From contig JAOEIQ010000006.1 of assembly GCA_026162565.1 (NCBI GenBank), positions 124,001 through 188,000 on the forward strand: a DNA stretch of 64,000 nucleotides, read 5' to 3'. Position 1 is the first letter of the stretch; the number at the start of each line of letters is the position of its first letter. This document shows positions 17,031 to 27,153 of this stretch, in pieces. This DNA is from Flavobacteriaceae bacterium NBU2973. Lineage in GTDB: Bacteria; Bacteroidota; Bacteroidia; Flavobacteriales; Flavobacteriaceae. The notes beneath the pieces were generated by a model. That model was given only the letters and a program-made list of their open reading frames with translations. It was not told where the DNA came from and did not search any database. Made by a program: the position numbers and the translations under genes.

Positions 17031-17642
17031 ATGAGTTTATTTAGAAAAATTTTCGGCAAAAAAAATGACGACTCTCCAAATCCTATAAAAAGTGAGGAGA
17101 GAAGTAAATACATGCCCGAAATCAAACTTCCTATTGATGAGCGATTTACAATTAACTTTAAGGCAAATGGTGGTAAATTTTTGTATTCTGAAAATATAGA
17201 TGAAGTCTATCAAAACCTCAACTTAATTCTTCAAGAAAATAATTGGAGCGATAAAAATGTTTTAATTATTGATGACCGTTTAAAAGATCATTTCAAGAAT
17301 TTTGAACTCAATTCCACAAAAAAAATATCTGAAAGTGATTACTTTTTATCAACATGTGAGTATTTAATTGCTAATGACGGTTCTCTGTTAATTTCGTCGA
17401 ATCAAATTGCTGAAAAAAAATTAAAAGAGCTTCCTGATAATTTTATAATATATGCAACTACTAGTCAATTTGTTGAAACAATTAGTGAGGGGCTTAAAGG
17501 AATTAAAGATAAAAATCGTAATAAAATTCCAACAAATATTACTACCATCAAGCATTTTAAAAACACTCCTGAAGATAAAGATTTCCTAACTTATGGAAGT
17601 AGCTCAAAAAACTTATATTTGCTACTGTTAGAAGATTTATAA
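17031..17642 (+). CDS. LUD-domain protein
   Basis: A 203-residue protein with a degenerate LUD (LutB/LutC) fold: a nucleotide-like strand run VLIIDDRL, STCEYLIANDGSLLISS and FIIYATTSQFVETI. LutC-type proteins assist lactate oxidation, but no lutA or lutB is nearby and the Fe-S cysteines of LutB are absent, so lactate use is not supported here. It lies directly before cdsA (stop and start are adjacent) in an order conserved in Bacteroidetes, suggesting a different, unknown role. Confidence 0.7.
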   Translation: MSLFRKIFGKKNDDSPNPIKSEERSKYMPEIKLPIDERFTINFKANGGKFLYSENIDEVYQNLNLILQENNWSDKNVLIIDDRLKDHFKNFELNSTKKISESDYFLSTCEYLIANDGSLLISSNQIAEKKLKELPDNFIIYATTSQFVETISEGLKGIKDKNRNKIPTNITTIKHFKNTPEDKDFLTYGSSSKNLYLLLLEDL

Positions 17643-18464
17643 ATGAACGAACTGCTTACTAGAGCTATATCTGGTGTTGTTTACATAGGATTGCTAATTC
17701 TTTCCTTGTATTCGCCTTATACGATTTCCATTTTGTTTTTTGTATTTGGTTTACTTTCACTTTCAGAATTTAATAGACTCATTCAACTTAAAGGATTGGT
17801 TCCTTATATTATTTTCTCTTTACTCTTTTTAGTATTTACCAATTGGGAATTACTATTTAATAGCTCAAAAGGTTTTGAAGAAGCGGCACAAATTCTATTA
17901 GTAATTACTGTTTTTATAAAATTATTTTTAATTAAAGATTTGTTTTCAGAAAAAACAATTCCGCTTTTTACATCTAAACGCTATTTATTAACTACTTTTT
18001 ATATTACCAGTGGTTTTATATTTCTAGTGCTTGTGGCTAAATTTTATACTGAATTTAATCCAGTAATATTATTAGGTAGTTTTATTTTAATTTGGGTTAA
18101 CGACTCATTTGCCTATTTGATTGGTAAAAATTTTGGTAAGCAAAAGCTCTTTCCAAGTATTTCTCCTAAAAAAACAGTTGAAGGTTTTTTAGGTGGTTTA
18201 TTCTTTTCGTGCATTGCCAGTTATTTTATTACTAACTTTACAGATACCTTATCATTTACAAGTTGGCTTATTTTAGCTATTATAATTAGTGTTTTTGGCA
18301 CTTTAGGAGACTTAATTGAATCTAAATTTAAGCGTCAAGCTGATGTAAAGGATAGTGGTATAATTATGCCAGGACATGGTGGATTACTAGACAGATTAGA
18401 TAGTATTATTTTCTCTGCATCGTTTATTTATTTATTTATTAGAATTGTAAAATATGTTTCATAA
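17643..18464 (+). CDS. cdsA: Phosphatidate cytidylyltransferase
   Basis: A 273-residue integral membrane protein with about eight helices. The CDS signature near the C-terminus is clear: KFKRQADVKDSGIIMPGHGG followed by LLDRLDS (about residues 229-255). It makes CDP-diacylglycerol from phosphatidate and CTP, the branch point for all phospholipids. It overlaps psd by 11 bases, so the two are translationally coupled. Confidence 0.95.
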   Translation: MNELLTRAISGVVYIGLLILSLYSPYTISILFFVFGLLSLSEFNRLIQLKGLVPYIIFSLLFLVFTNWELLFNSSKGFEEAAQILLVITVFIKLFLIKDLFSEKTIPLFTSKRYLLTTFYITSGFIFLVLVAKFYTEFNPVILLGSFILIWVNDSFAYLIGKNFGKQKLFPSISPKKTVEGFLGGLFFSCIASYFITNFTDTLSFTSWLILAIIISVFGTLGDLIESKFKRQADVKDSGIIMPGHGGLLDRLDSIIFSASFIYLFIRIVKYVS

Positions 18465-19104
18465 AGAAGGTCATAAAATAATATTAGGTACACTTTTTAT
18501 AGTTGTTGCCTTATTCTTTTTAGTCGATAATTTTATTTCAACTTACTGGATTCGGACGGCTCTTATGATAGTAGTTTTGGTGTTTTTTATTTTAATTCTA
18601 CAGTTTTTTAGAAACCCAAAACGTCATACTCAAGTAAATGACAAACAAGTTGTATCTCCTGTAGATGGTAAAGTTGTAGTGATTGAAGAGGTCATGGAAA
18701 CGGAATATTTTAATGATAAGCGCTTACAAGTAAGCGTGTTTATGTCTCCAATTAATGTTCATGTAACCCGCTATCCTATTGGCGGAAAAGTTGTTTTTAG
18801 TAAATATCATCCTGGTAAATATTTAGTTGCATGGCATCCAAAGTCAAGCACAGAAAATGAACGCACAACAGTTGTAGTTGAAAACCAAACTTATGGTAAA
18901 GTTTTATTTAGGCAAATAGCTGGTGCTTTAGCCAAGAGAATTGTAAATTATGCAAAAGAGAATGATACTGCTACTCAAGGAGCAGATCAAGGGTTTATAA
19001 AATTTGGATCAAGGGTTGATTTGTATTTACCACTGGATACCAACATTAAAGTAGAACTTAACCAAAAAGTACGAGGAGGCAAAAGTATTATTGCTGAAAT
19101 GTAA
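18454..19104 (+). CDS. psd: Phosphatidylserine decarboxylase family proenzyme
   Basis: A 216-residue protein of the short PSD class with two N-terminal membrane helices (about 10-50). The pyruvoyl site is expected at the Gly-Ser of IKFGSRVDLYLP near residue 188, where self-cleavage gives the alpha and beta chains; other family segments are SPVDGKVVVIEEV, MSPINVHVTRYP and RQIAGALAKRIV. It makes phosphatidylethanolamine. Its stop overlaps the start of the acyl-CoA-binding gene (TAATG). Confidence 0.93.
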   Translation: MFHKEGHKIILGTLFIVVALFFLVDNFISTYWIRTALMIVVLVFFILILQFFRNPKRHTQVNDKQVVSPVDGKVVVIEEVMETEYFNDKRLQVSVFMSPINVHVTRYPIGGKVVFSKYHPGKYLVAWHPKSSTENERTTVVVENQTYGKVLFRQIAGALAKRIVNYAKENDTATQGADQGFIKFGSRVDLYLPLDTNIKVELNQKVRGGKSIIAEM

Positions 19105-19370
19105 TGAATCCTAAAGAATTAGACATACAATTTCAAGAAGCTGTAGAGCGTATTAATGCTCATACAGATCCTTTTCCTGCTGATTTTTTATTACGCCTAT
19201 ATGCCTATTATAAAAAAGCTACTAATAACTACGGAAGACCGAGTAGTAAAAAACAGATTATAAACGCATTTAAAACAAATGCCTTGTTTCAAGTTCAAGA
19301 TATTTCTGAAGAAGAAGCAAAAAAAATCTACATAGAGTTAGTCGATAACTACTTTCTTTACAGAAAATAA
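19104..19370 (+). CDS. Acyl-CoA-binding protein
   Basis: An 88-residue four-helix ACBP-like protein: LDIQFQEAVERINAH, LLRLYAYYKKATNNYG, and NAFKTNALFQVQDISEEEAKKIYIELVDNYF. The tyrosine/lysine positions used for CoA binding (YAYYKKAT) are present although the usual KWDAW is replaced by NAFKTNA. It would buffer acyl-CoA for the preceding phospholipid enzymes. Last gene of the block, followed by a strong terminator. Confidence 0.85.
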   Translation: MNPKELDIQFQEAVERINAHTDPFPADFLLRLYAYYKKATNNYGRPSSKKQIINAFKTNALFQVQDISEEEAKKIYIELVDNYFLYRK

Positions 19371-19398
19371 AAAGAGCTTCAAATTTGAAGCTCTTTTT
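19369..19398. terminator. Bidirectional terminator between ACBP and valS
   Basis: A perfect 15-bp stem (AAAAAGAGCTTCAAA / TTTGAAGCTCTTTTT) with A-tract and T-tract ends serves both the plus-strand phospholipid operon and the minus-strand valS. It begins inside the ACBP stop codon. Confidence 0.85.
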
Positions 19399-19417
19399 AT
19401 TTTCTATTTCATTGATG

Positions 19418-22072
19418 CTAGTTCAAACTCGCTAAACTAGCTTTTAAGGTTTCAATTTTTGCAATAGCATCTGCTTCTTTTTTCTTTTCAGAAGCAACAA
19501 CTTGCTCTGGTGCATTGTTTACAAAACGCTCATTAGATAATTTTTTTTGTACTGATTTTAAAAAGCCTTCGGTGTAATGTAACTCTTCTGTTAATTTTTT
19601 TACTTCTGCCTCAACATCAATTGCTCCAGCCATTGGTATAAAATACTCATTAGATTTAACTCTAAAAGTCAGTGCACCTTCAACAGCATCAGATACATAA
19701 TTGATAGATTCTAAATTACCTAATTTTTCTACAACACTATCAAATGTAGAATTCACATTTTCATTATTGATTACTGAAAAGGCTAAAGCATCTTTAAAAG
19801 AAATATTCTTTTGCTTTCTTATAGAACGAATTCCAGAAACAACTTCACTTGCAAAATCAAACTCTTCAATAAGTGTTTCATTTACTGGTTTAGCTTTTGG
19901 CCATTGAGATATAATTAAGGCATCTTCAACTGATCGTTCTTTAATGTATTGCCATATCTCCTCTGTAAGGAAAGGCATAAAAGGATGAAGAATGCGTAAT
20001 AAATCTTCAAATATACTTATAACATCTTCTAAAGTTTTATTATCGATTGGCTGTTGATATTCTGGTTTAACAATTTCTAATAACCAAGAAGCGAAATCAT
20101 CCCAAATTAACTTATAAGTTGCCATTAAGGCATCACTTAAACGGTATTTACTAAAGTGATTTTCTATTTCAAGAATAGTACCCTGAAATTTTGATTCAAA
20201 CCATTTTATTGCAATGCTACTCGATTCTGGTTGTGCAATAGAATCACTAACCTCCCAACCTTTTACTAATCTAAAGGCATTCCATATTTTATTTGCAAAC
20301 TGTTTTCCTTGCTGACAGAGTGCTTCGTCAAACATTAAATCGTTTCCTGCAGCTGAACTTAATAGCAAACCAACACGAACACCATCTGCACCATAATCGT
20401 CTATTAATTTTAAAGCATCTGGAGAATTCCCAAGCGATTTACTCATTTTACGACGTTGCTTGTCTCTTACAAGTCCTGTTAAATATACATTCTCGAAAGG
20501 TTTTTCATCTTTATACTCATAACCTGCAATTATCATTCTAATAACCCAAAAGAATAGAATATCTGGCCCAGTTACTAAATCATTAGTTGGGTAATAGTAT
20601 TGTATCTCCTCATTTTCAGGATTACGAATACCATCAAATACACTCATTGGCCATAACCATGAGCTAAACCATGTATCAAGAGCATCTGTATCTTGTTTTA
20701 AGTCAGAAGCAGTTAAAGACCTCTCGATTTCGCTCGTGGCGACAGCTAATTTCTCGTTAGCAAGTTTAACAGCTTGCTCGATAGTTTCAGCGACAACAAA
20801 ATCTTCTTTACCATCTCCGTAATAGTAGGCTGGTATTTGTTGTCCCCAAAGTAATTGGCGAGAAATATTCCAGTCTCTGATATTTTCTACCCAATGCTTA
20901 TAGGTATTCTCAAACTTTCTTGGGAATAACTTAACATCTCTGTCTTCTCCTAAAACGGCTTCGATAGCTGGTTTTACCAAATCTTCCATTTTAAGGAACC
21001 ATTGGTCACTTAATCGAGGTTCTATAATAGCTTTTGTGCGCTCAGAAATTCCTACTCGATTGGTATAATCTTCAATCTTATGGATATGACCTAGATCTTC
21101 TAACTCTTTAACAATAGCCTTACGCACAACAAAACGGTCTTGACCTTCGTAATGTAAACCGTAACTATTAAGCGTAGCATCTTCGTTAAAAATATCTATT
21201 ACTTCCAAATTATGCTTATCGCCTAACACCTTATCGTTCTCATCATGAGCTGGAGTAACTTTTAAACATCCTGTACCAAATTCTACATCTACATACTCGT
21301 CTTCAATAATTGGTATAACACGATTATTTATTGGAACAATAGCTTTTTTACCCTTTAAATTTTGATGACGCTCATCATTAGGATTAATACAAATAGCTGA
21401 ATCTCCTAAAATAGTTTCTGGTCTTGTAGTCGCAATTGTTAAAGTTTCATCTGTACCTTCTACTTTATAATTTACGTAGTAAAGTTTACCTTGTTTTTCT
21501 ATGTATTCTACCTCCTCATCAGAGAGCGTGGTTTTAGCTTCAGGATCCCAATTTACCATTCTGTATCCACGATAAATCAAGCCTTTGTGATACAAATCAA
21601 CAAATACCTTAATTACTGCTTCAGACATATCTTCGTCCATAGTAAATTTAGTACGATCCCAATCGCAAGAACAGCCTAGTTTTTTTAGTTGTTCTAGAAT
21701 TACTCCACCATATTCATGAGTCCAATCCCAGGCATGTTTTAAAAATTCTTCTCTTGATAAGTCATTTTTATCAATTCCTTGTTCTTTAAGTTTAGCAACA
21801 ACCTTTGCCTCTGTGGCAATTGATGCATGGTCAGTACCAGGAACCCAACAGGCATTTTTACCTAACAGTCGAGCACGACGTATTAACACATCTTGAATCG
21901 TATTATTCAACATATGTCCCATATGAAGTACACCTGTAACGTTTGGTGGAGGAATTACAATAGTATATGGTTCTCTCTCATCAGGTGTAGAATGAAAGTA
22001 TTTGTTAGCCATCCAATAGCTGTACCACTTATCTTCTACTAAACTTGCATCATATTGTGATGGAATACTCAT
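19418..22072 (-). CDS. valS: Valyl-tRNA synthetase
   Basis: From ATG 22072 ([20 protein letters not shown]) the protein has 884 residues, typical of ValRS. Class I motifs are HMGH at residues 50-53 (in [12 protein letters not shown]) and KMSKS in [13 protein letters not shown]; the editing domain contains [12 protein letters not shown]; a C-terminal coiled coil (about 815-884) ends the protein. An ATG at 22105 is rejected because it falls inside the promoter element at 22103-22110. Confidence 0.97.
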   Translation of the reverse strand: MSIPSQYDASLVEDKWYSYWMANKYFHSTPDEREPYTIVIPPPNVTGVLHMGHMLNNTIQDVLIRRARLLGKNACWVPGTDHASIATEAKVVAKLKEQGIDKNDLSREEFLKHAWDWTHEYGGVILEQLKKLGCSCDWDRTKFTMDEDMSEAVIKVFVDLYHKGLIYRGYRMVNWDPEAKTTLSDEEVEYIEKQGKLYYVNYKVEGTDETLTIATTRPETILGDSAICINPNDERHQNLKGKKAIVPINNRVIPIIEDEYVDVEFGTGCLKVTPAHDENDKVLGDKHNLEVIDIFNEDATLNSYGLHYEGQDRFVVRKAIVKELEDLGHIHKIEDYTNRVGISERTKAIIEPRLSDQWFLKMEDLVKPAIEAVLGEDRDVKLFPRKFENTYKHWVENIRDWNISRQLLWGQQIPAYYYGDGKEDFVVAETIEQAVKLANEKLAVATSEIERSLTASDLKQDTDALDTWFSSWLWPMSVFDGIRNPENEEIQYYYPTNDLVTGPDILFFWVIRMIIAGYEYKDEKPFENVYLTGLVRDKQRRKMSKSLGNSPDALKLIDDYGADGVRVGLLLSSAAGNDLMFDEALCQQGKQFANKIWNAFRLVKGWEVSDSIAQPESSSIAIKWFESKFQGTILEIENHFSKYRLSDALMATYKLIWDDFASWLLEIVKPEYQQPIDNKTLEDVISIFEDLLRILHPFMPFLTEEIWQYIKERSVEDALIISQWPKAKPVNETLIEEFDFASEVVSGIRSIRKQKNISFKDALAFSVINNENVNSTFDSVVEKLGNLESINYVSDAVEGALTFRVKSNEYFIPMAGAIDVEAEVKKLTEELHYTEGFLKSVQKKLSNERFVNNAPEQVVASEKKKEADAIAKIETLKASLASLN

Positions 22073-22102
22073 ACTTTGGAATAGTTTTTGAATAATATCC
22101 TG

Positions 22103-22110
22103 CAAAAGTA
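22103..22110 (-). promoter_or_regulatory. Bacteroidetes -7 element (TACTTTTG) for valS
   Basis: TACTTTTG on the minus strand lies 31 bases before the ATG at 22072 and overlaps the alternative upstream ATG, which helps fix the valS start. Confidence 0.55.
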
Positions 22111-22199
22111 CTTATATTTCTCATTTTGTGAAATTTTATGTGATGTATTATATACTGTTAAAAAAGCTAAAAATATAGTTGAAATTGCATTACATCTAA

Positions 22200-22207
22200 T
22201 AATTTTG
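22200..22207 (+). promoter_or_regulatory. Bacteroidetes -7 element (TAATTTTG) for the DUF1573 gene
   Basis: TAATTTTG lies about 53 bases upstream of the ATG at 22260 and matches TAnnTTTG. Confidence 0.45.
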
Positions 22208-22259
22208 CACAATGATTAAAAAGTAAGTAAGTTTACAATACAAACAAAATTTAAAAGTG

Positions 22260-22688
22260 ATGAAACAATTAATTACTATTATGTTTATTGGTCTAATCAG
22301 TTTAACTGGTTATGCTCAAGATAAAATGGCAAAAATAGAATTTAAAGAAACTACAATAGACTATGGTACTATAGAAAAAGGTGCAGATGGTTTAAGAGTA
22401 TTTGAATTTACAAATACTGGAGATGCTCCGTTAATAATTTCTAATGTAAAATCTACTTGTGGTTGTACGGTTCCTAAAAAACCTGAAGATCCTATAATGC
22501 CTGGAGAAACAGGAGAAATAGAAGTTAAGTACGATACTAAGCGCGTTATGCCAATTAGAAAAACCATAACAGTTCTATCTAATGCCGAAACTCCTACTGT
22601 TGCACTAAAAATAAAAGGGAATGTTATCGATCCTGCAAAAACTAGTGTATTAGAAAAGAAAAATAAAAGTTTAATGGAAAAAAATTAA
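22260..22688 (+). CDS. Exported DUF1573 domain protein
   Basis: A 142-residue secreted protein: signal peptide MKQLITIMFIGLISLTGYAQ, then one DUF1573 Ig-like domain with FEFTNTGDAPLIISNVKSTCGCTVP (two cysteines in the STCGC motif) and KTITVLSNAETPTVALKIKG. DUF1573 proteins are common periplasmic or surface proteins of Bacteroidetes with no assigned activity. ATG 22260 is preferred over the GTG one codon before. Followed by a terminator. Confidence 0.88.
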   Translation: MKQLITIMFIGLISLTGYAQDKMAKIEFKETTIDYGTIEKGADGLRVFEFTNTGDAPLIISNVKSTCGCTVPKKPEDPIMPGETGEIEVKYDTKRVMPIRKTITVLSNAETPTVALKIKGNVIDPAKTSVLEKKNKSLMEKN

Positions 22689-22700
22689 ACTTCATTTAAG

Positions 22701-22746
22701 ATAAACTAAAAAAGCTTCGATACTATCGAGGCTTTTTTAGTTTATC
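22701..22746. terminator. Bidirectional terminator whose loop holds a stop codon
   Basis: The arms ATAAACTAAAAAAGC and GCTTTTTTAGTTTAT are perfectly complementary around TTCGATACTATCGAG. The hairpin ends the DUF1573 transcript; the minus-strand protease gene stops at 22723 in the apical part, so its last codons are formed by the terminator arm. Confidence 0.85.
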
Positions 22747-24072
22747 TTCTAAATAGAATACAAAATCCATTTCAAAATTATTACGTTTAATTTTTAATTT
22801 AATTTTTTCACCATCTTTATCATAAAAATACTTCATTATTTCTTGAATGGTTAAATGATGAGCATTTTTACCATTAATACTCAAAACAATATCATTAGCT
22901 AATAAACCTATTCTATCAGCTGGAGAGTCTTTAACTATTTCAGCAATCTTAAATGAAGGCACAAGTTTATATTTAAAATTATTGCTTGATGAAATTGCCT
23001 TATCAAATGGAGAATCATTGTTTGTTGCAAATGGTTTTATTAAAATTCCTTTACTATTTTCTTCTATAATTCTAACGCCATCATGCTCTAAAATTATTCC
23101 ACTATTATTATAATGAAAGGGCTGCTTAAACTTATTACTTTTTTTAAAGTATAATTTCTTGTTGTTATAATCAAAAATAAGATTAAATCGTTTCAAAATA
23201 TCTCCAGACAAACTACCATTTCTGTTTTTTAAATTTCTAGCTGTAGCAATAGATGCAGAATCAGGAAATGATACGTTTACATTAGAAAGCCGGAAATTGC
23301 CTAATTTAAAAGTATTTATTTTAGAACGTTTACCATATAAATTACCACTCAATCCCTTTCCAAGATAATCATCGAAATAGCTTTGATCGGGAAAAATATA
23401 TTGATCAAAATCTTCAAACAACCATAATGCATCACTGCCTCCTGTATCGATTAATAAATTAACTGGTATAATTTTATTATTTATTCCGATTTCTGCATCT
23501 ATATATGGTTTTGTATTGTGAAACCTTAATAATTCAGTAGAATATTTTCTATGGCTTTTTTTTCTGAATAAAAATCTATCGTATAATCTTATAAAAGATT
23601 TAGAATAATTAATTTCTACTACAAAGTCTTCAAATAAATCTGAACCAATTATACCATGAATAGGAACTCCTAGTCTTGGAGCAAAATTTAAAGTTTGATC
23701 TACAATAATAAATAAATCTTGATTAACATTAATTGTCTTACCAACCTTGAATATATTATTTTTAGATCTATATGCATCTACGTAGTCACCATCTCCAAGT
23801 CCGCGTAAATAGAACTTTTCAGTATTTTTTAATAATAAGGAGTCCTTTACATCAGTTAAACTAAAAATAATGGGCTTACTAACTCCTGTATCTAATAAAA
23901 AGGAAAGCTCAACTCCATTAACTTCAACAGGAAAAACAATGAGACTATTTATTAGTTTGAACTTTATTTTATCTTGTTTAACTCCCGTTTTAAACTTAAA
24001 AGTTCCTTGAGAAAAACTAAATAAACTAACAAGCAAAACTAAATAAACTATTAAATATCTCTTAAATAACAT
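22723..24072 (-). CDS. Exported aspartyl protease-like protein with PDZ domain
   Basis: About 449 residues from ATG 24072 (MLFKRYLIVYLVLLVSLFSFSQ, signal peptide). Two retropepsin-like halves each carry a catalytic-type triad: FLLDTGVS near residue 57 and LLIDTGGSDAL near residue 208. A C-terminal PDZ domain follows (about 375-445; KDSPADRIGLLANDIVLSINGK). A periplasmic or surface protease is inferred, though the first triad has Val in place of Ala/Gly after Gly. An ATG at 24105 adds a non-signal extension. Its final residues KLKKPR are encoded by the terminator arm. Confidence 0.82.
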   Translation of the reverse strand: MLFKRYLIVYLVLLVSLFSFSQGTFKFKTGVKQDKIKFKLINSLIVFPVEVNGVELSFLLDTGVSKPIIFSLTDVKDSLLLKNTEKFYLRGLGDGDYVDAYRSKNNIFKVGKTINVNQDLFIIVDQTLNFAPRLGVPIHGIIGSDLFEDFVVEINYSKSFIRLYDRFLFRKKSHRKYSTELLRFHNTKPYIDAEIGINNKIIPVNLLIDTGGSDALWLFEDFDQYIFPDQSYFDDYLGKGLSGNLYGKRSKINTFKLGNFRLSNVNVSFPDSASIATARNLKNRNGSLSGDILKRFNLIFDYNNKKLYFKKSNKFKQPFHYNNSGIILEHDGVRIIEENSKGILIKPFATNNDSPFDKAISSSNNFKYKLVPSFKIAEIVKDSPADRIGLLANDIVLSINGKNAHHLTIQEIMKYFYDKDGEKIKLKIKRNNFEMDFVFYLEDKLKKPR

Positions 24073-24187
24073 ATTAGCTATTTGATTAAAACCTGAACTA
24101 TACAATTTACAAATCTTTTATTTTATAACTCGATTTTTAGAAAAAGTTTAAGATAATTTGCAACTTTGTAAAGTAAAATTAAAATCC

Positions 24188-25378
24188 ATGCCAAAAATTT
24201 CGAATAAAGGAGCTGCAATGCCTCAATCACCAATACGTAAATTAGTACCCTATGCTGAATTAGCTTACCAAAAAGGACATACGGTCTACCACTTAAATAT
24301 TGGTCAACCAGATATAAAAACACCTCAAGGGGCTTTAGATGCAGTTAAAGTTCACTCTCTAGATATATTAGCATACACAAGATCTGAAGGATCTGATTTG
24401 TATAGAAGTAAAATCGCAGATTATTACAGTAAGCATAAAATTAATGTTACTAAAGAAGATATAATTGTAACAACTGGGGGAAGTGAAGCTTTATTATTTG
24501 CATTTGGTAGTATAATGGATGCTGATGATGAAATTATTATACCCGAACCATTTTATGCAAATTATAATGGTTTTTCCACAGCTTCTGGAGTAAAAGTTGT
24601 TCCTGTAGTTTCAAAAATTGACAATAACTTTGCTTTACCTCCAATCGATGAGTTTGAAAAATTAATCACACCAAAAACAAAGGCTATTTTAATTTGCAAC
24701 CCCGGAAATCCAACAGGTTATCTATATAGTAAAGAGGAGATAAAAAAACTGGCTTCTATTGTAAAAAAGCATGATTTGTTTTTAGTTGCTGATGAAGTGT
24801 ACAGAGAATTCACATATGATGGTGAAGAACATTATTCTATTATGCAAGAGGAGAGTATTGTTGAAAACAGTATTATTATTGATTCCGTTTCTAAACGCTA
24901 TAGTATGTGTGGCGCAAGAATTGGATGTCTTGTATCTAAAAATAAAGACGTTATACAAACAGCTTTAAAATTTGCACAAGCGAGATTAAGCCCTCCTACT
25001 CTAGCACAAATTGCTAGTGAAGCTGCATTATTAACACCACAAAGTTATTTTGATGATGTGAAAAATGAATATGTTGATAGGCGCAATACGCTTGTAAGAG
25101 AATTAGAAAAAATAGACGGTGTTAAAGTTGCTAAACCTAAAGGCGCTTTTTATTGCATTGTTGAACTTCCTGTTAAAAACTCTGATGACTTTGCTCAATG
25201 GTTATTAGAGTCCTTCGATTTAAATGGAGAAACTGTAATGGTGGCTCCTGCTGCAGGTTTTTATTCAACACCTAATACTGGATTAAACCAAATTAGAATT
25301 GCCTATGTCTTACAAAAAGAAAGCCTTATAAAAGCCGCTAATATTCTAAAAGAAGCCTTAAAACAATACAATTCTTAA
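24188..25378 (+). CDS. Class I PLP aminotransferase (aspartate aminotransferase-like)
   Basis: A 396-residue fold-type I aminotransferase from ATG 24188 (MPKISNKGAAMPQSPIRKLVPYA). The cofactor lysine is K236 in DSVSKRYSMCGARIG, with NPGNPTGY near 171-178 and GQPDIKTP near 39-46. Substrate is likely aspartate or an aromatic/branched amino acid with 2-oxoglutarate, which cannot be settled. Stop and murB start overlap by one base (TAATG), so the two are coupled. Confidence 0.9.
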   Translation: MPKISNKGAAMPQSPIRKLVPYAELAYQKGHTVYHLNIGQPDIKTPQGALDAVKVHSLDILAYTRSEGSDLYRSKIADYYSKHKINVTKEDIIVTTGGSEALLFAFGSIMDADDEIIIPEPFYANYNGFSTASGVKVVPVVSKIDNNFALPPIDEFEKLITPKTKAILICNPGNPTGYLYSKEEIKKLASIVKKHDLFLVADEVYREFTYDGEEHYSIMQEESIVENSIIIDSVSKRYSMCGARIGCLVSKNKDVIQTALKFAQARLSPPTLAQIASEAALLTPQSYFDDVKNEYVDRRNTLVRELEKIDGVKVAKPKGAFYCIVELPVKNSDDFAQWLLESFDLNGETVMVAPAAGFYSTPNTGLNQIRIAYVLQKESLIKAANILKEALKQYNS

Positions 25379-26394
25379 TGAATAGAATTGAAAAAAACAT
25401 CTCCTTAAAACAATACAACACGTTTGGAATAGAGGCTTTTGCAAATGAGTTTATTAGCATTTCATCAAGTGATGAATTAATCGATACTCTCAAGAATAAC
25501 CAAAACAGCAACCTTTTTGTAATAGGTGGTGGCAGTAACATGTTACTTACTAAAAATATTGATGCTTTAGTTATCCATATAAACAATAAAGGAAAAGAAA
25601 TTAAGAAAGAAGAAGACAACTCTGTTATTGTTAAAGCTCAAGCAGGAGAAAATTGGCACGAATTTGTTCTTTGGAGTTTAAACAATGATTTTGGAGGAAT
25701 TGAGAATTTATCGCTTATTCCCGGAAATGTTGGCACAGCTCCTATTCAAAACATAGGTGCTTATGGAGTAGAATTAAAAGATGTTTTTCACTCTTGTGAA
25801 GCAATCAATATTAAAACCCTTGAGAGAGAAAACTTTAATTTAGAACAATGCAAATTTGGCTATCGAAACTCTATTTTCAAAAATGAAGCCAAAGGGAAAT
25901 ATATTATTACAAGTGTAAACTTTAAACTCTCTAAAAACAATCACCAATTACACACTAATTATGGAGCAATAACTCAAGAGCTTAAAAGCATGAATGTAGA
26001 AAAACCAACTATTCAAGATATTTCAAAAGCTGTTATTGCGATAAGAGAGAGCAAACTACCTGATCCAAAAAAAATTGGAAATAGTGGCAGCTTTTTTAAA
26101 AATCCTGTAATTTCAATTACAGACTTTAAAATGCTAAAAAAGAATTTTCCGGAAATACCTAGTTATAATGTTTCTGATAAAGAAATAAAAGTTCCTGCTG
26201 GTTGGTTAATCGAAAAAGCAGGCTTTAAAGGTAAAACTTTTAAGAACTATGGCGTGCATAAAAATCAGGCGTTAGTTTTAGTTAATTATGGAAATGCCAA
26301 TGGAATAGACATCTACAACTTTTCTGTGTTAATACAAAAAACTATTAAACGTCTATTCAATATTGATTTAGAAAGAGAAGTCAATGTTATATAA
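25378..26394 (+). CDS. murB: UDP-N-acetylmuramate dehydrogenase
   Basis: A 338-residue cytosolic flavoenzyme. FAD domain motifs are VIGGGSNMLL (about 47-56) and LIPGNVGTAPIQNIGAYG (about 118-135); the proton-donating serine is in GNSGSFFKNP (about 237-246). It reduces UDP-GlcNAc enolpyruvate to UDP-MurNAc. The length and the late extra loop indicate the E. coli-like type I. Ends at a hairpin. Confidence 0.96.
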   Translation: MNRIEKNISLKQYNTFGIEAFANEFISISSSDELIDTLKNNQNSNLFVIGGGSNMLLTKNIDALVIHINNKGKEIKKEEDNSVIVKAQAGENWHEFVLWSLNNDFGGIENLSLIPGNVGTAPIQNIGAYGVELKDVFHSCEAINIKTLERENFNLEQCKFGYRNSIFKNEAKGKYIITSVNFKLSKNNHQLHTNYGAITQELKSMNVEKPTIQDISKAVIAIRESKLPDPKKIGNSGSFFKNPVISITDFKMLKKNFPEIPSYNVSDKEIKVPAGWLIEKAGFKGKTFKNYGVHKNQALVLVNYGNANGIDIYNFSVLIQKTIKRLFNIDLEREVNVI

Positions 26395-26397
26395 AAG

Positions 26398-26430
26398 AAA
26401 AAGTCTCAACTTTTGGAATTGAGACTTTAA
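26398..26430 (+). terminator. Hairpin after murB
   Basis: AAAGTCTCAA and TTGAGACTTT form a perfect 10-bp stem with a 9-base loop starting six bases after the murB stop. The T-tract is short, so termination strength is uncertain. Confidence 0.65.
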
Positions 26431-26612
26431 ATATAGATAGCATCTATGAAAAGCTATTAATCAATCTTATTAAAAAGGGAATACTATCTAAAGCTTTAAA
26501 TTAGGTTAAATTTCGTAAAATAACCTTTGATTTTTTCGTAATTTTATAAAACTATTTATACTATATACGTACAAAAAATCGTTTTGGATTTCGATTTGTA
26601 AAAAAGTTTAGC

Positions 26613-27143
26613 TTGAGTCAAAAATTAGAACAACATATTGTAGAATTACTAACTGCCGAAGACAAAAGAGCCGTTAGTTTAATTTATGAAAACTATTCAG
26701 ATGCTCTTTATGGCGTGATTCATAAAATAATTAAAGATCCCGATTTAGCTCAAGATGTTCTCCAAGAGAGCTTTATAAAAATTTGGAAAAAAGCTAAAAC
26801 TTATGATGCCTCAAAAGCAAAGCTATTTACTTGGCTATACCGAATTGCTCGAAATACAGCAATAGATAAATATCGAAGTACGAGCTCTAAATTTGAAAAA
26901 GAAATCCAAATTGAAGAATCCAACGTATATAAATTATCAGTAATGAGTTTAAATCAAGATACAATTGATTTGAAAAAACACATTGCTGCTCTAGATTCAA
27001 AGTACCAAATTGTTCTGAATGCCTTATTTTTTGAGGGCATGACGCAACAAGAAGCTAGCGACGAATTAGAAATTCCGTTAGGAACGATTAAATCTAGATT
27101 AAAGATTGGATTGCGAGAATTGAAAAAAGTCTACAATCCTTAA
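26613..27143 (+). CDS. ECF RNA polymerase sigma factor (paired with anti-sigma)
   Basis: A 176-residue group IV sigma factor starting at TTG 26613. Region 2 is visible as YENYSDALYGVIHKIIKDPDLAQDVLQESFIKIWKKA (about 25-60) with LFTWLYRIARNTAIDKYR, and region 4 as FFEGMTQQEASDELEIPLGTIKSRLKIGLRELK (about 140-172). The downstream gene encodes a RskA-type anti-sigma factor 10 bp away, so this sigma is probably held inactive at the membrane until a signal arrives. The target regulon is unknown. Confidence 0.9.
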   Translation: MSQKLEQHIVELLTAEDKRAVSLIYENYSDALYGVIHKIIKDPDLAQDVLQESFIKIWKKAKTYDASKAKLFTWLYRIARNTAIDKYRSTSSKFEKEIQIEESNVYKLSVMSLNQDTIDLKKHIAALDSKYQIVLNALFFEGMTQQEASDELEIPLGTIKSRLKIGLRELKKVYNP

Positions 27144-27153
27144 ATATTAAATT

